NCBI GenBank assembly: GCA_017590115.1
Contig: JAGGNK010012003.1
Coordinates: 376,345-440,344 of the forward strand
Reading direction: 5' to 3'
Origin: Montifringilla adamsi
Lineage: Eukaryota; Chordata; Aves; Passeriformes; Passeridae
Length of the DNA: 64,000 nucleotides
In this document: positions 63,401 to 64,000 of the stretch, in pieces
How positions within the stretch are numbered: position 1 is the stretch's first letter
How the letters are laid out: each line of letters opens with the position of its first letter
The notes under the pieces: model-generated
Database searches by the model: none
What the model was told of the DNA's origin: nothing
The model's input: only the letters and a program-made list of their open reading frames with translations
Made by a program: the position numbers and the translations under genes

Positions 63401-63568
63401 ATGGTGGCATTAAAAGTGACACATTAAGTGACATTAATGATCTCCCTCATCTCCAAACAGGTGTCGAGGTGGGGCCCCAGCCACAAGGTGTTGCTAGAGC
63501 TGATGTTTTGGACAAAATGAGGAAGATTGTCAAACATGGCCTTGATTTTGTGCAACTTTTTAATGAAG
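59281..63568 (+). CDS. ASPA: ASPA, aspartoacylase (exons 1-4; 3' end outside window)
   Basis: Four coding exons join in frame to give residues 1-208 of a protein of about 310. Aspartoacylase is a cytosolic zinc enzyme (M14 carboxypeptidase fold, AstE/ASPA family) that hydrolyses N-acetyl-L-aspartate to acetate and aspartate, mainly in oligodendrocytes; human deficiency causes Canavan disease. The zinc ligands are His18 and Glu21 in GGTHGNE and His113 in DLHNTTSN. Substrate-binding Arg60, Asp65 and Arg68 lie in [11 protein letters not shown], Tyr161 and Arg165 in KYATTR, and catalytic Glu175 in VEVGPQPQG. All are present, each three residues earlier than in human ASPA because the N-terminus is shorter. 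Exon lengths 227, 196, 94 and 108 and all phases are consistent. The final two exons should lie beyond 64000. No defect is seen. Confidence 0.97.
60378..60680. repeat. Direct duplication with 215-bp offset in ASPA intron 1
   Basis: The segment from GCCATTCTTATAATTG at 60378 through the A tract to GCTTTG near 60460 recurs from 60593 to about 60674. The copies differ by a few substitutions and small indels. The first copy is followed by a T31 tract (60460-60490). Confidence 0.9.
60415..60490. repeat. A17 and T31 homopolymer tracts
   Basis: A17 at 60415-60431 and T31 at 60460-60490, separated by a G/T-rich spacer. Together they could form a long A-T stem. Length is prone to sequencing error. 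Confidence 0.9.
61575..61770 (+). CDS. ASPA: ASPA coding exon 2
   Basis: Acceptor ATTAACAG at 61574. One base completes Gly76, then 65 codons including [16 protein letters not shown] and [11 protein letters not shown], ending HYIK with donor GTAAAA. A second CAG three bases downstream could give a one-residue-shorter form, but the first matches the family length. Confidence 0.96.
61771..62943 (+). other. ASPA intron 2
   Basis: 1173 bp, AT-rich. No repeat or exon recognised. Confidence 0.85.
62944..63037 (+). CDS. ASPA: ASPA coding exon 3
   Basis: Acceptor CATCTCCACAG at 62943. 31 codons plus one base encode [20 protein letters not shown] and onward, ending HPVG. Donor GTAAAT. It has no start codon, so it is easily missed. 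Confidence 0.95.
63038..63460 (+). other. ASPA intron 3
   Basis: 423 bp; nothing notable seen. Confidence 0.85.
63461..63568 (+). CDS. ASPA: ASPA coding exon 4
   Basis: Acceptor CATCTCCAAACAG at 63460. Two bases finish the glycine, then [20 protein letters not shown] and onward to NEG. Donor GTAATG at 63569. Phase 1 exit matches the known family boundary before the C-terminal domain. Confidence 0.96.
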
Positions 63569-64000
63569 GTAATGAGAGGTTACAGCATCCTGTGTCATGG
63601 CAGTGGACTGTTTTAGGAGAATATTTTAAAAAATTACATTTTACAGTTAAACAGGTAAAAGGTGGGGGGAGAATTAAAAAATTAAAGTCACTGTGCACTA
63701 CCTAAAATACACTCTGACAAAATAAGTGTTTTTAATTATTTCAGAGTATATTTTGTCACTGGGTTGTTGGGTTTTTTTGTTTTTTTTTTTTTTTTAATAG
63801 AAAGAAAATAATACAGTTATGCATGTCAGAATTTCTATTATTGTGCTGGAATAGTAAAGATTAAATACCCCTGATATCACTCTGTGCTGTGCAACACTGG
63901 TAAACAGACCTTTCATTGATTTTCCCATCTACAAAAAAGGTCTTTTTATGTGAAAAGTAACATTTCAGTAACAAATTTAGACTTGAATTTCATATGCCCC
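63569..64000 (+). other. Start of ASPA intron 4
   Basis: AT-rich intron sequence with a T-rich tract near 63770-63795. It runs off the window edge before exon 5. Confidence 0.85.

Overview
This is vertebrate nuclear DNA, almost certainly from a bird. The genes are split into short exons with GT-AG introns. The one recognisable interspersed repeat is a CR1 LINE, whose coding tail matches the avian CR1 ORF2 C-terminus. Repeat density is otherwise low. The SPATA22/ASPA neighbourhood is a known vertebrate linkage. The species cannot be named from the sequence alone.

Layout. (1) Positions 1-49026 hold the last two recognisable coding exons of a four-transmembrane LHFPL-family gene on the + strand, most likely LHFPL7/TMEM211-like. 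The exons are 3833-3971 and 48800-49026, separated by a 44.8-kb intron with a GC-AG rather than GT-AG boundary. The earlier exon or exons lie upstream of the window. The intron holds no gene I can support. It contains simple repeats, a CR1 fragment, a long imperfect hairpin, a small CpG-rich patch and a few stretches that look like conserved noncoding DNA. (2) Positions 52482-56186 hold a complete SPATA22 coding sequence on the - strand: eight coding exons, 348 codons, every splice phase consistent. (3) Positions 56459-57110 hold a 13-bp minisatellite with a 52-bp higher-order repeat, adjoining a small CpG island that carries a fused YY1/E2F-type site. This is a plausible shared promoter between the divergent SPATA22 and ASPA genes. 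(4) Positions 59281-63568 hold the first four coding exons of ASPA (aspartoacylase) on the + strand. The remaining exons run off the right edge.

The three genes are neighbours but not a functional pathway: an LHFPL tetraspan membrane protein, a meiotic recombination protein that partners with MEIOB and RPA, and a zinc enzyme that cleaves N-acetylaspartate. The LHFPL gene and SPATA22 are tail to tail. SPATA22 and ASPA are head to head.

Composition shifts strongly along the window. The left 15-20 kb is GC-rich and the right 25 kb AT-rich, and the two LHFPL exons follow this (third-position GC about 78% versus 42%). Most long open frames in the left half are chance frames in GC-rich intron. I found no evidence of a novel multi-gene system. 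The most notable items are the promoter minisatellite that may be transcribed in the SPATA22 5' UTR, the giant GC-AG intron, the probable spliced 5' UTR of ASPA, and a local 215-bp duplication in ASPA intron 1.
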